From Anaerolineae bacterium (GTDB lineage: Bacteria; Chloroflexota; Anaerolineae; Aggregatilineales; Aggregatilineaceae): DNA of 6,122 nucleotides. Positions 6,025-6,122 of the stretch are shown piece by piece. A program made the translations under genes and the position numbers. The notes beneath the pieces are model-generated. The model saw only the letters and a program-made list of their open reading frames with translations, did not search any database and was not told the origin of the DNA. Position 1 is the stretch's first letter; every line of letters begins with the position of its first letter. The stretch is from assembly GCA_016929355.1 (NCBI GenBank), contig JAFGJA010000591.1, forward strand, positions 1 to 6,122, in the 5' to 3' direction.

Positions 6025-6122
6025 CTAGTCCCGAACAGCCGCTTGCCCTCGTGCAGAATATTTTGACTCGCGTTGTAGTCACGGTCAAAGACACCTCTGC
6101 ACTTGGGATTCAGACAAACATA
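5979..6122 (-). CDS. tnpB: TnpB-type RNA-guided nuclease (IS200/IS605 OrfB), C-terminal fragment
   Basis: The 47 visible residues run in from beyond the window edge. 'YVCLNPKCRGVFDRDYNASQNIL' in two parts is diagnostic. CLNPKC is the second Cys pair of the C-terminal zinc ribbon, and 'DRDYNASQNI' carries the last acidic residue of the RuvC-like site (the D-R-D/N-A-x-N-I signature of TnpB and Fanzor). The first Cys pair, the other RuvC residues and the start are outside the window. The frame stops at 5979-5981. Family C-terminal sequence appears to resume after the stop in the -1 frame (5988 to 5872), so the end may be frame-shifted. TnpB uses an RNA from its own 3' end to cut DNA and favours retention of the element. 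Whether this copy is active cannot be judged from a fragment. Confidence 0.88.
   Translation of the reverse strand, partial: YVCLNPKCRGVFDRDYNASQNILHEGKRLFGTSLTKPGVAVVATTRR

Noticed and set aside
6013..6027. Programmed -1 frameshifting at ACCAAACCCGG to join the TnpB tail
   Set aside because: The bases do not form an X-XXY-YYZ slippery heptamer in the tnpB frame, and programmed shifting is not usual for TnpB; an indel is simpler.

Overview
The window looks like a chromosomal piece from a moderately GC-rich, aerobic or respiring bacterium. Chloroflexota (Anaerolineae-like) is my best guess. It rests on the fused cytochrome b / Rieske / multihaem cytochrome c gene set, the Gly/Asn-rich secreted repeat protein, and 'TAGGGGCG...CGCCCCT' intergenic hairpins. 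This placement is inference, since nothing in the window identifies the taxon directly.

Layout. (1) Positions 1-1329 (+) hold the 3' part of a gene for an extracytoplasmic-looking protein. It has three diverged tandem copies of a ~87-residue beta-rich domain joined by Gly/Asn/Ser/Gln linkers; its start lies outside the window. A hairpin terminator follows, and the -35 of the next promoter appears to sit in the terminator loop. (2) Positions 1407-4468 (+) are a tight three-gene operon: full-length (fused b6 + subunit IV) cytochrome b, a Tat-type Rieske iron-sulfur protein, and a membrane-anchored triheme cytochrome c. Gaps are 2 and 12 bases, and each gene has its own Shine-Dalgarno. (3) Positions 4469-4612 are a convergent intergenic gap filled by a structured palindromic repeat. 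(4) Positions 4613-5863 (-) encode a long soluble coiled-coil protein of unknown function. (5) Positions 5979-6122 (-) are the C-terminal end of a TnpB-type (IS200/IS605 family) RNA-guided nuclease. Its characteristic tail continues in another reading frame, and the DNA downstream has the position and hairpins expected of an omegaRNA/right-end region.

The three operon genes together would form a quinol:cytochrome c oxidoreductase. Quinol is oxidised at the Qo site by the Rieske cluster and the low-potential b haem. Electrons then pass to the triheme cytochrome, which stands in for cytochrome c1/f. Features worth a second look are the Qo motif without its usual Glu, the loss of the Cys that holds haem ci in b6f, a probable ninth transmembrane helix, and three c-type haems on the acceptor subunit. 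I do not see a wholly new system. The most unusual items are this bc-complex variant, the three-domain secreted protein beside it, and the frame-disrupted tnpB end abutting the promoter of the coiled-coil gene.
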